Of a DNA stretch of 42,644 nucleotides, positions 25,265 to 33,332 are shown in pieces. The stretch is taken from NCBI GenBank assembly GCA_036398175.1, contig DASWHL010000142.1, forward strand, positions 1-42,644. The letters are read 5' to 3'. A program made the translations under genes and the position numbers. The notes under the pieces were generated by a model. It worked only from the letters and a program-made list of their open reading frames with translations. It ran no database searches and was not told the origin of the DNA. Positions within the stretch are counted from its first letter, which is position 1. Each line of letters opens with the position of its first letter. Source of the stretch: JAOTWJ01 sp036398175 (GTDB lineage Bacteria; Gemmatimonadota; Gemmatimonadetes; Gemmatimonadales; GWC2-71-9).

Positions 25265-28153
25265 TCAGCGATACCCGAAGAGCATCGAGTAGACGATCAG
25301 GGCGATCAGCGTCAGCCCCACCGCCAGCGCGGTGAAGCCGAAGATCTTGAACGCGCGCTCGCGGTTCCTCGGATACGGATCCACGAGCGTTTCCGCCAGC
25401 TCGCCGCTGGCCAGCAGCCGCTCGTACTCACGCGGCTTGTCCTTCTTCAGCTCCTCGATGGGCACCTGGCCGGTGAAGATGACGGGGTCCATCGGGAACT
25501 TGTCGAGCCGGAAGTGCGTGTTGAAAAAGTGGATCGTGAAGATGAACCCGACCGCCAGCAGCGCTTCGTCGCTGTGGATGATCGTGGCCACGTTCACCGT
25601 CCACCCGGGCAGCACGTTGGTGAACAGCTCGGGGAACCAGAGCAGCACCCCCGTCGAGCCGATCACGAACATCCCCCAGAACACGGCGAAATAGTCGAAC
25701 TTCTCCCAGTACGTGTACCGCCCGTACGCGGGCCGGGGGCCCTTGCCGAAGAACCACTTCGCCGACTGCCAGAACTCCCGGGCGTCCGTGAGCGTGAAGA
25801 GGAGCGATGTCTCCGACTGCAGGAACCCGAACCACGAGAGGCCGGAGCGGCGCTTGCGCTTCACGCCGTCCACGATGTGCGTGACGAACACGCCGCCCAG
25901 CGTGATGGCCGCGACGCGGTGGAGGAATCCCGTGGTGGCGAAGCCGCCCACTGCCCCGGCAAACCACTGCGCCCAGCCCATGTAGGAGAACTTGAGCGCC
26001 ATCCCGGTGACGGCGAGGGTGAAGAAGCTGAGCATCATCACCAGGTGCAGGCCGCGGTGGAAGCTCGAGAACCGCTGGTGGAGCTTGGCCCCCGCCTGCG
26101 GCGCGTGCCGGCCCCGCCACAGTTCGGGCGTGCGCCAGAGCCGCCACAGCCACGCCAGGGTGTGCAGCACGGCAAACGAGAGCGTGCCCACGAGCAGCGC
26201 GGTCATGCCCCAGAACGACCAGAACAGGAACGGCCACTTGTCCGCGTCGTGGTGCGTGGCGTGCGTGAGGTAGCCCGTGAAGCGCTCGCTCACTCCGTCG
26301 TGGCACTGCGAGCAGGTCGCGACGATGTTCCGCCGGCTCAGCGTCGAACCGGGATCCTCGGGCGCGTGGATGTTGTGCCGGCCGTGGCAGTCGGAGCACT
26401 TGGCCGCCCCCGCGTCGCCCAGGCGGGACACCTTCCCGTGGTAGGTGTCGAAGAACGTGGTCGCTTCCTCTTCGTGACACCGGCCGCACTGGTTCATCAT
26501 GTTCAGCCGGAAGTCACCCCGATCGGTCCGGCTGATCGTGTGCGCGGAATGGCAGTCCTCGCAGGTCGGATACTCCCGCGGCTTCCCGTCCCGCCCGACC
26601 GCCGCCGCGCCGCGCGGAAAATGGACGCTCGTCCGGAATTCCTGCTCGACCCCATCATGGCAGGAGCCGCACGTGCCCGTGATGTTGTCATGGTGTACCG
26701 ATGATGCGGTATCCCGCGGCGGCAGGACGTGGTGCGTCGTGTGGCAGCTGGTACAGGTCGCGGTGACGAGCAGCCCGCTCTGGAGCAGGCCCTTGCCGTG
26801 GATGCTCTCCTCGTAACTCCGCACGATGTCCGCGGGATGCGCGGCGGCCGTGCCGGTGCTCCGGGCCATGCGGGCGATCCGCACGGCGGCCGTCTCCCCT
26901 TCCCGATGGCACTGCGCGCAGAGCACGGGCACGTTCCGCACGAACGTGGGCGAGGTCGGGTCGGTCCGTCCCTTGGTGTCGTGCCGGTCGTGGCAGTCCG
27001 TGCAGCCCGGGGCGTCGGGATCCCCGTCCGCGGCGAGCTGCCCGTGCATGCTCGTCTGGTGATCCACGACCTCCTGCGCATGGCACACGCTGCAGTCCAC
27101 CGCGTCCGCGCGTGACGTCACGCAGGCCCGCGTGCGGGCCGACGGCGTCACGTCTGTGTGGCACTGCGCGCAGGCCGTTTGGCCGTGCCGGCCCGCGGCG
27201 TACGTCTCGGGATTGACGTACAGCAGCGTCGAGTCCCCGTTGGCGAGGCCGCGGAGGCCGGGGTCCGCGTGACACCGGAAGCAGTCCTGGTTCGCGGCGC
27301 CGGCCGAGTACACCACCCGCCGGATCTGGTGCGGGGAGTGGCAGTCCACGCAGGCCGGGATCTTGTGCGGCTCCTTCTCCCACAGCTCGCCCTCGATGAT
27401 CTGCCGGTGCACGCGCTCGATCTGTCCGTGACACTGCGTGCAGGTGGCGGCGATGTTGTCGCGGGCGATGCTCGAGCGCGGGTCGGTGTGGGGGAGGATG
27501 AAGTGCGACGTGTGGCACGACGTGCAGACGGCGGTGACCGTGAGCCCCTGCCGGAACAGCCCCGCCCCGTGAATGGACTCGGAGTAGTTCTCCAGAATGC
27601 TGTCCTGGGGAATGGTGCGGCGCCGCGAAACCGGTGTCCCCTCCTGGTGGCACTGCCCGCACAGGAACGGGATGTTCATCACGGCGGTTCGGGCCAGCGG
27701 ATCGCGGTGGGAGCGGACCTCGTGCACCCCATGACAGTCGTCGCAGGTCGGGGCCAGCGGATCCCCGCGCGCCGCCGCCTGCCCGTGCAACGACTGCGCG
27801 TGCTGCTCCCCCTGGGGCGCGTGGCAGCTCGTGCAGGTTACCGGGGCCCGGTCCGCCGCATGCGGGAAGCCCAGCTCCCCGTGGCAGGTGGTGCAGCCCA
27901 TGCCGGCCCGGCCGTGGACCGAGCGCTGCACCGACTGGAGCGTGACGACGTAGCGGTTGGGGTCGGGCTTCGTGCGGAACATGGCGGCGGAGGCGTGACA
28001 CATCACGCACGTGGCGTCGTCCTGCGCCGCCGCCCGGGCCGGGGCAAGGGCGAGGAATACCAGCACCGGCGCGAGGAGCACGCCCACCCCCCGCGTCCCC
28101 TTCCGCGCACGTCCCGCCCCCCGGTGCCGGCAACCCGCCCCGGACAGCCTCAT
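25265..28153 (-). CDS. 19-heme cytochrome c fused to a membrane cytochrome b domain (CbcL-like layout)
   Basis: 962 residues. After a signal peptide (to about 46, PARAAAQ) come 19 CxxCH motifs (CVMCH first, CSQCH last at about residue 615), spread through repeated modules such as ESIHG-x-GL-(x)n-CTSCHT. From about residue 636 there is a cytochrome b domain with about five membrane helices and candidate b-heme His residues (FHRGLHLV, GFLHRVAA, VTHIVDG, IHSDEALL, FTIHFFNTH), resembling the formate dehydrogenase gamma/cytochrome b family. Geobacter CbcL, an inner-membrane quinol oxidoreductase for metal reduction, has the same plan with fewer hemes. ATG 28153 follows GGGAGG at 8 nt; upstream frame to 29077 is antisense to the Fe-S gene. 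Confidence 0.93.
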   Translation of the reverse strand: MRLSGAGCRHRGAGRARKGTRGVGVLLAPVLVFLALAPARAAAQDDATCVMCHASAAMFRTKPDPNRYVVTLQSVQRSVHGRAGMGCTTCHGELGFPHAADRAPVTCTSCHAPQGEQHAQSLHGQAAARGDPLAPTCDDCHGVHEVRSHRDPLARTAVMNIPFLCGQCHQEGTPVSRRRTIPQDSILENYSESIHGAGLFRQGLTVTAVCTSCHTSHFILPHTDPRSSIARDNIAATCTQCHGQIERVHRQIIEGELWEKEPHKIPACVDCHSPHQIRRVVYSAGAANQDCFRCHADPGLRGLANGDSTLLYVNPETYAAGRHGQTACAQCHTDVTPSARTRACVTSRADAVDCSVCHAQEVVDHQTSMHGQLAADGDPDAPGCTDCHDRHDTKGRTDPTSPTFVRNVPVLCAQCHREGETAAVRIARMARSTGTAAAHPADIVRSYEESIHGKGLLQSGLLVTATCTSCHTTHHVLPPRDTASSVHHDNITGTCGSCHDGVEQEFRTSVHFPRGAAAVGRDGKPREYPTCEDCHSAHTISRTDRGDFRLNMMNQCGRCHEEEATTFFDTYHGKVSRLGDAGAAKCSDCHGRHNIHAPEDPGSTLSRRNIVATCSQCHDGVSERFTGYLTHATHHDADKWPFLFWSFWGMTALLVGTLSFAVLHTLAWLWRLWRTPELWRGRHAPQAGAKLHQRFSSFHRGLHLVMMLSFFTLAVTGMALKFSYMGWAQWFAGAVGGFATTGFLHRVAAITLGGVFVTHIVDGVKRKRRSGLSWFGFLQSETSLLFTLTDAREFWQSAKWFFGKGPRPAYGRYTYWEKFDYFAVFWGMFVIGSTGVLLWFPELFTNVLPGWTVNVATIIHSDEALLAVGFIFTIHFFNTHFRLDKFPMDPVIFTGQVPIEELKKDKPREYERLLASGELAETLVDPYPRNRERAFKIFGFTALAVGLTLIALIVYSMLFGYR

Positions 28154-28199
28154 CCGCCAAGCCTCCCGTTCTCCGTGAGAATACTTAGCCAGTCGTGCA

Positions 28200-28226
28200 T
28201 GAAGACTCCGTGAAGCCCCTCCTAAA
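28200..28226 (+). promoter_or_regulatory. Direct repeats with 11-bp period in the divergent cytochrome promoter region
   Basis: TGAAG at 28200-28204 and 28211-28215 start exactly 11 bp apart, with a weaker third unit (CTAAA, 28222). The site lies in the 183-bp gap between the divergent 19-heme gene and the Fe-S/NrfD operon and could serve both. The segment GAAGCCCCTCCTAAAC resembles TAAACCCCTCATAAAG in front of ccmE. A poor promoter for the plus side, TTGATT (28245) with TATCCT (28271), has an over-long 20-nt spacer. Confidence 0.4.
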
Positions 28227-28336
28227 CGTGTTCTCACGTTGGCTTTGATTCTGGTGAAGGGCACAGGTGGTATCCTGCTCGTGCAGGACAAAGGACGCAC
28301 TCGCTCGGCCTTCCAGAGCCGTGAAAGGACCGCCAG

Positions 28337-29293
28337 ATGAACACGCTCACGCGCCGACGGTTTCTTGCGCGGGGGGGCACAGCGGCCGTCGGCCTGGCCG
28401 CCGGACCGGAGGTCGCGGCCGCGGTGACGCGGACCTCGTCGGCCGACGGCTCGGATCCGGCCTTGACCGCGCGGGCGGCCGGACAGCAGGCCATGCTCTT
28501 CGACTCGACGCTGTGCGTCGGGTGCCGGGCCTGCGAGCTGGCCTGCAACAAGAAGAACGAGCTCGGCCGGACGCCGGACGAGATCTTCAGGGGCCGGCCG
28601 GCCGAGGACGCCCGCGCCCTGGCCCCCGATGTCTACACGTACGTCACGTTCCATCAGTGGGAAGCCGACCCAAGTACGGCGGCCTTTGGGAAGGTGCAGT
28701 GCATGCACTGCATCGAGCCCGCCTGCGTGTCGAGCTGCCCGGTGCACGCGCTGCACAAGACGGAAGCCGGGCCGGTGGTTTGGGACGGCGACATCTGCCT
28801 CGGTTGCCGATACTGCATGATGGCCTGCCCGTTCCTGGTCCCACGGTTCGAGTGGGAGTCGCGGAACCCGGCCATTCGCAAGTGCGACATGTGCGCGGAC
28901 ATTCAGGCACAGGGCGACCCGCCGGCGTGCGTGGCGGCCTGCCCCACCAAGGCGCTTCGGGTCGGCACCCGCGGCGAGCTTCTGGCGGAGGCGCACCGCC
29001 GGATCACGAACCGCCCGCGGCGCTACGTGCACCATGTCTACGGCGAGTTCGAGGCCGGCGGCACCAACTTCCTGCACATCGCCGGCCGCCCGTTCGAGGA
29101 GCTGGGCTACCGCCGGAACCTCCCCCTCCGGTCCTACCGCGACTACACGCGCCCCGCCATGGCGGCCATTCCGTGGGTCCTGGGTGGCCTCGGCCTGGGA
29201 CTGGGAGCGGTGCGTTGGGTAACCGACCGCCGGGCGGAGGTGTCCCGGGCGGAAGGCGATGGAGCATCCCAGGCGCCCGGAGGCGAGCGATGA
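28337..29293 (+). CDS. HybA/HmcB-like four-cluster [4Fe-4S] electron-transfer protein with Tat signal
   Basis: 318 residues. Tat signal at the N-terminus (NTLTRRRFLARGGTAAVGLA). Sixteen Cys in four ferredoxin-like motifs: CVGCRACELAC, CMHCIEPACVSSCP, CLGCRYCMMACP and CDMC...CVAACP; this is the plan of HybA, DmsB and HmcB subunits carrying four [4Fe-4S] clusters. A C-terminal membrane helix (about 275-297, AAIPWVLGGLGLGLGAV) anchors it, as in HybA. AAAGGA precedes the ATG. Overlaps the NrfD-like gene by 4 nt. In related complexes this subunit passes electrons between a periplasmic partner and the quinone-reactive NrfD subunit. No catalytic hydrogenase or molybdopterin subunit is nearby. Confidence 0.95.
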   Translation: MNTLTRRRFLARGGTAAVGLAAGPEVAAAVTRTSSADGSDPALTARAAGQQAMLFDSTLCVGCRACELACNKKNELGRTPDEIFRGRPAEDARALAPDVYTYVTFHQWEADPSTAAFGKVQCMHCIEPACVSSCPVHALHKTEAGPVVWDGDICLGCRYCMMACPFLVPRFEWESRNPAIRKCDMCADIQAQGDPPACVAACPTKALRVGTRGELLAEAHRRITNRPRRYVHHVYGEFEAGGTNFLHIAGRPFEELGYRRNLPLRSYRDYTRPAMAAIPWVLGGLGLGLGAVRWVTDRRAEVSRAEGDGASQAPGGER

Positions 29294-30630
29294 GGCCCGC
29301 GACGCTGCTGCGACAACCCGTCACCCGCGGGCTTGGCACGCTCGCGGTGCTGGCCGCCATCGGCATCGGCCTGATCGCGTACCGCTTCTGGGCGGGCCTC
29401 GGCGCCGTCACCAATCTGAGCGACGGCTACCCGTGGGGCTTCTGGATCGGGATTGACATCCTGGTGGGCATCGCGCTCGCCGCCGGCGGGTTCGTGCTCG
29501 CGGGCACGGTGCACATCTTCGGCGGGCATCGGTTCCACGCGCTGTCCCGCCCGGCCATCCTCACCGCGTTCCTCGGTTATGTGCTGTTCATCGTCGCCCT
29601 GATGGTGGACCTGGGGCGGCCCTGGAACATCTGGAAGGCCCTGATCAACTGGAACCACGCCTCCCCGATGTTCGAGGTGGCGTGGTGCGTGATGTTCTAC
29701 ACCTTCGTGCTGGCGCTGGAGTTCACGCCCGCCGTGCTCGAGCGGTTCCGCTGGGGGCGCCTGCTCCGGCTGTTCCACGCGGTCGTGCCGTTCGTCATCG
29801 TGGCGACGCTGTCGCTGTTCACGTTCGCCATGACGGACAGCCTCGCGTGGGTGGCCGTGATCGCGGCTGTGCTGCTGGGCTGGGAAGCGCTGATGCGGAC
29901 CGGCGTGATGCGCCGTGACCGCCAGATGCCGGTCCTCCTCATCATGGCCGGCATCATGCTGTCCACACTCCACCAGTCGAGCCTGGGCACGCTGTTCCTG
30001 ATCACGGACAAGCTCGGTCCGCTGTGGTACACGCCCATCCTGCCGCTGCTGTTCTTCCTGTCCGCGGTCATGGTGGCGCCGGCCATGGTGATCGTCGAGG
30101 CCATGCTGAGCGCCCGCGTGCTGGGCCACAAGCCGGCCGTCAGGCTGCTGGACGCGCTCGGGCGGGCCATGCCCTATCTCATCGTGACCTACCTGCTCGT
30201 CCGGCTGGGCGATCTGCTGGCCCGCGGGGTGGTGCTGGAGACGATGCGGGGCGTCTGGCCAACCTCTTGGTTGTGGCTCGAGATCGGCCTGCTGCTCACC
30301 GCACTCGCGCTGTTCGCCATGCCGGACCGCGGGCAGCGGGTGCGCGGCCTTCCCGCGGCGGCCTGGGCCACCATCCTCGGGCTCGTGGCACACCGGACGG
30401 GCGTCGCCGTCGTGGGGCTCGACGTGCCGGAATACCCTGCCTACGTGCCGCACGTTGCCGAAATCCTGATCACGGTCGGCATCGTGTCCCTCGGGCTGCT
30501 CGCGTTCCGCATCGCGGTCGCCGTGCTGCCCGTGTACCAGCCGCACGCGGAGCATGAGCTGGCTCCCGACGCCGTCAAGGCCGGGGAGCCGCACGGCGCG
30601 CACGTGCTGGCAACCGCCTCGGGCGCCTGA
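29290..30630 (+). CDS. NrfD/HybB-like quinone-reactive membrane subunit
   Basis: 446 residues with about ten hydrophobic helices, the layout of HybB/NrfD-type proteins that exchange electrons with quinones. Family-like segments include LSDGYPWGFWIGIDILVGIA (start of helix 2), LMVDLGRPWNIWKALINWN, MFEVAWCVMFYTF and MLSTLHQSSLGTLFLI, the last being highly typical of HybB. The ATG at 29290 overlaps the Fe-S gene stop (ATGA); the frame runs upstream to 28267 only as a shadow. Ends with a soluble tail (HAEHELAPDAVKAGEPH). Partner of the Fe-S protein before it and probably of the diheme protein after it. Confidence 0.95.
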   Translation: MRPATLLRQPVTRGLGTLAVLAAIGIGLIAYRFWAGLGAVTNLSDGYPWGFWIGIDILVGIALAAGGFVLAGTVHIFGGHRFHALSRPAILTAFLGYVLFIVALMVDLGRPWNIWKALINWNHASPMFEVAWCVMFYTFVLALEFTPAVLERFRWGRLLRLFHAVVPFVIVATLSLFTFAMTDSLAWVAVIAAVLLGWEALMRTGVMRRDRQMPVLLIMAGIMLSTLHQSSLGTLFLITDKLGPLWYTPILPLLFFLSAVMVAPAMVIVEAMLSARVLGHKPAVRLLDALGRAMPYLIVTYLLVRLGDLLARGVVLETMRGVWPTSWLWLEIGLLLTALALFAMPDRGQRVRGLPAAAWATILGLVAHRTGVAVVGLDVPEYPAYVPHVAEILITVGIVSLGLLAFRIAVAVLPVYQPHAEHELAPDAVKAGEPHGAHVLATASGA

Positions 30631-30647
30631 CCCTCGGAGATCGAACC

Positions 30648-31199
30648 ATGCAACCAACACCGACGAAACACACGCCGGTCCGCGAACGGGTCATCGCCAT
30701 GATCCTGAGCGGCGCCGCGCTGATCCTGCTCGTGTTCGTGACGCAGATCCTCGTCACCATCGAGCACGAAGTGTCCAACCTGCGGCAGGAGCTGGCCACC
30801 AAGCGGGACCTGGCCAACCTGGCCGTCCACCTCGGCCCGCCGGACCCGGCCCTGGCCAAGCTGGAGGGGACCTGCACGGACTGCCACACCAAGGAGACGT
30901 TCGAGCAGGCCCACGGCGTCAGCCAGGACGTCCACGAACTGGTGACGCGGATGAGCGAGCTGTCCGGCGCTCACATCCGGCCGGCCGACCTCCCCACCGT
31001 GGAGGCGGCGCTCACGTTCATGAAGTGCGCGCATTGCCACACGAGCGACCGGCTGAAGGAGCTTGCCATCCTGAGTCCCCGCGAGCGCTGGGACGTGATC
31101 GTCAAGATGATGAACGAGCCCGGCACCACCATCACCCAGGAGGACGCGCAGCGGATCCGCGACTTCTACGGACAGTTCTGGGGCTGGCACTCGAAGTAG
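30648..31199 (+). CDS. Membrane-anchored diheme cytochrome c
   Basis: 183 residues. One N-terminal helix (about 15-37, VIAMILSGAALILLVFVTQIL) anchors a periplasmic part that has a short coiled coil (about 40-58) and two CxxCH sites, CTDCH (about 76-80) and CAHCH (about 126-130). The second half, LSPRERWDVIVKMMNEPGTTITQEDAQRIRDFY, resembles the C-terminal helices of small monoheme/diheme cytochromes that interact with larger partners. A CGGAG lies 12 nt upstream of the ATG. It is 17 nt after the NrfD-like gene, so it likely links that quinone module to the periplasmic cytochromes. A strong hairpin follows the stop. Confidence 0.9.
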   Translation: MQPTPTKHTPVRERVIAMILSGAALILLVFVTQILVTIEHEVSNLRQELATKRDLANLAVHLGPPDPALAKLEGTCTDCHTKETFEQAHGVSQDVHELVTRMSELSGAHIRPADLPTVEAALTFMKCAHCHTSDRLKELAILSPRERWDVIVKMMNEPGTTITQEDAQRIRDFYGQFWGWHSK

Positions 31200-31219
31200 G
31201 CCCCACCCGCCAGACGACT

Positions 31220-31254
31220 TCGGGGCGGGACCGCGCCTTGCGATCCCGCCCCGA
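31220..31254. terminator. Bidirectional hairpin terminator
   Basis: Perfect 11-bp inverted repeat TCGGGGCGGGA (31220-31230) and TCCCGCCCCGA (31244-31254) with a 13-nt loop, placed between two convergent genes (stops at 31199 and 31275). There is no T-tract, which is usual for GC-rich genomes, so termination may rely on the stem or on Rho. Confidence 0.75.
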
Positions 31255-31274
31255 GTGCGTTCCGGCGGCCGGGC

Positions 31275-33221
31275 TCAGCGTTCCGGCGCCGGCTGCTCCC
31301 CGATCGTGCCCTCCCGCTTCCGCTGCTCCTCCTCTTCCAGCCAGCGCGCGTGGTGCTCCTCGGCGGCGTGGCGGCTCATCTTCCCGGTGAGCCAGGTCCA
31401 GCTCATCGGGTACTCCTCGGGGTGGAAGATCACGAAGAAGAAGTGCCAGACGATGATGGCCAGGGTCGCCAGCCACGCCTCGTAGTAGTGGATGGTCCCC
31501 GCCGCCGGAATCACCAGGGACGGCATATACCGCGCCGTGATCTCCGGGAACCACATGATCAGCCCCGTGAGCGCCATGATCCCCGTCCCCCAGACGAGCG
31601 CCCAGTACTCGGCCTTCTGCGAGTAGTCGTATTGCCCGAACTTCACCTTGTCGGTCGACCGCCACGTGTGGTAGCGCAGGTTGGCCACGAACTCGCGGAT
31701 GTCCAGCCAGCGCGGCATCAGGGCCCGGAATTCCCGCTTGCCACGGCGGGTGAGCAGGACCCAGTACGCGTGCCACGCCGAGGCGACGATCAGGCCGACG
31801 GCGGCGATCCGGTGCAGGTTGAGCCGCACCGGCTCGGTCATGCCGGCCGAGAGCAGCAGGTGCACCCACCACGCGTCCGGGTACCGCAGCGCGAAGCCCG
31901 TGATGACGAGCGTGACGAACGTCACCGTCAGCAGCAGGTGCTGGACGATCTGCGAGCGGTCGAACCGCATCACCCAGCGCTGGTGCTCGACCTCCCGGCG
32001 GCGCCGGAGCATGTAGAAGTTCAGGATCAGGACGTTGTGCAGCACCATCCCGCCGATGAACAGCGCGATCACCACGAGATAGATGGTCCGGATCCACCGG
32101 TTCACCGGATTGGCGGTAATGGAGGCCTTCTCGTGGGTGTAGCTCGCCGCGAAGCCGGCGTCCGCCCGCGGATGGCACGTCTGGCAGGTAGCCACCACAT
32201 TGGAGATGTGGATGGACGACGTCGAGTCCGACGCCGGCAGCACGGCGTGGGCCCCGTGGCAGCTCACGCACGTGGCCGCACGCGCGTAGTTCCGGCGGGT
32301 GGCCCAGCCGTGGTACGTGTCCGTGTACGAGCCCACGACCCCGCCCTGGAGGTTGTACTTGGCGATGATCACGGGGTCGTCGTGACACGACCCGCACGTC
32401 TCCGCCGCCAGCCGGGCGGCATAGGTCGTGGCCTCCGGGTTGCGCGGCGACAGGATGTGGTGCTCGCCGTGGCAGTCGGTGCAGGTTGGGCTGTCCCCCA
32501 CCCCGGCCTGGAGGGCCCGGCCGTGGATGGAGCCGTCGTACTGGAGCTGGATGTCCGGGTGGCACTGCCCGCACGTGGCCGCCACGTTCCGCGGATTGAT
32601 GTGGGAGGCCGGGTCGGCGGCCCCCAGCAACTCGTGGACGCCGTGGCAGTCGGCGCACGAGGCCGCGGCGGCGATGCCGCGGCCCGCCCCCATACCGTGA
32701 ACGGACTGCGCGTAATCGGTGAACGACTGCGGGAGCTTCACGATCTGGTCGGTGAGCAGTCCCGCTTCCCCGTGGCACGCCGCGCACGTGGACGGCAGGC
32801 GGACCTTGTGCGTGGGCGACGCGGGATCGTGGCTCGACCGGACGTCGTGCGCGCCGTGGCAGCTCACGCACGTCGGGGCGCGGGGATTGCCGCGCTGGAC
32901 GGCGTACCCGTGCAGACTCTGCACATACTGGTCACGGACGCCGCCGTGGCACGCCCCGCATTCCGTCGGCGTGGCGTCCTCGGGATGGGGGAAGGTCGCC
33001 ATCCCGGTATGACACATCGCGCACTTCAGGCCGGCGGCCCCGTGCACGGAGCCGGCCAGGGTCGCCTCGGTGACGACGAGCCGGGCCGAATCCGCGTTGT
33101 TCTTGAAGAATGACGGCTGGGCATGACACATCCGGCAGGCCTCGCTCTCCTGCCCCGCCACCGGACGCGCGACCACCAGCACCCCGCCAACGACCAGCCA
33201 CCCCACCCGACTCCACCGCAT
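31275..33221 (-). CDS. 11-heme cytochrome c fused to a membrane cytochrome b domain
   Basis: 648 residues, a shorter relative of the 19-heme fusion. Signal peptide to about residue 25 (VVARPVAGQ), then 11 CxxCH motifs (CRMCH first, CQTCH last at about residue 345), in modules such as SVHG-x(12)-CADCHGVHELL. From residue 373 comes a cytochrome b domain of about five helices with potential axial His (VLHNVLI, QIVQHLLL, NLHRIAAV, SAWHAYW, GTIHYYEAWL, IVWHFFFV) and a charged, Glu-rich cytoplasmic tail. The ATG at 33221 (MRWSRVGW) gives a clean signal peptide; the frame to 33302 does not add one. Likely a quinone-linked inner-membrane cytochrome that works in parallel with its larger paralog. Confidence 0.93.
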   Translation of the reverse strand: MRWSRVGWLVVGGVLVVARPVAGQESEACRMCHAQPSFFKNNADSARLVVTEATLAGSVHGAAGLKCAMCHTGMATFPHPEDATPTECGACHGGVRDQYVQSLHGYAVQRGNPRAPTCVSCHGAHDVRSSHDPASPTHKVRLPSTCAACHGEAGLLTDQIVKLPQSFTDYAQSVHGMGAGRGIAAAASCADCHGVHELLGAADPASHINPRNVAATCGQCHPDIQLQYDGSIHGRALQAGVGDSPTCTDCHGEHHILSPRNPEATTYAARLAAETCGSCHDDPVIIAKYNLQGGVVGSYTDTYHGWATRRNYARAATCVSCHGAHAVLPASDSTSSIHISNVVATCQTCHPRADAGFAASYTHEKASITANPVNRWIRTIYLVVIALFIGGMVLHNVLILNFYMLRRRREVEHQRWVMRFDRSQIVQHLLLTVTFVTLVITGFALRYPDAWWVHLLLSAGMTEPVRLNLHRIAAVGLIVASAWHAYWVLLTRRGKREFRALMPRWLDIREFVANLRYHTWRSTDKVKFGQYDYSQKAEYWALVWGTGIMALTGLIMWFPEITARYMPSLVIPAAGTIHYYEAWLATLAIIVWHFFFVIFHPEEYPMSWTWLTGKMSRHAAEEHHARWLEEEEQRKREGTIGEQPAPER

Positions 33222-33263
33222 GGTGCCCTCCCTCACATCCCGCGATGCTACCACCCGTGACGC

Positions 33264-33299
33264 GCGCCGGCTCCCTTCCCGGAGAAAGGGAGCCGGCGC
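33264..33299. terminator. Strong hairpin between the two cytochrome genes
   Basis: Perfect 14-bp inverted repeat GCGCCGGCTCCCTT (33264-33277) and AAGGGAGCCGGCGC (33286-33299) with an 8-nt loop. It follows the stop of the nine-heme lipoprotein gene (33333, minus strand) and precedes the start of the 11-heme gene (33221). It could end the first transcript or stabilise its 3' end. No T-tract. Confidence 0.7.
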
Positions 33300-33332
33300 C
33301 ATCGAGTCACCACATCCCGCCGACCCGCGGGA

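Noticed and set aside
28337..31199. Alternative complex III or hydrogenase operon
   Set aside because: No pentaheme ActA, second NrfD, molybdopterin-like ActB or Ni-Fe subunit is present, so neither label is supported.
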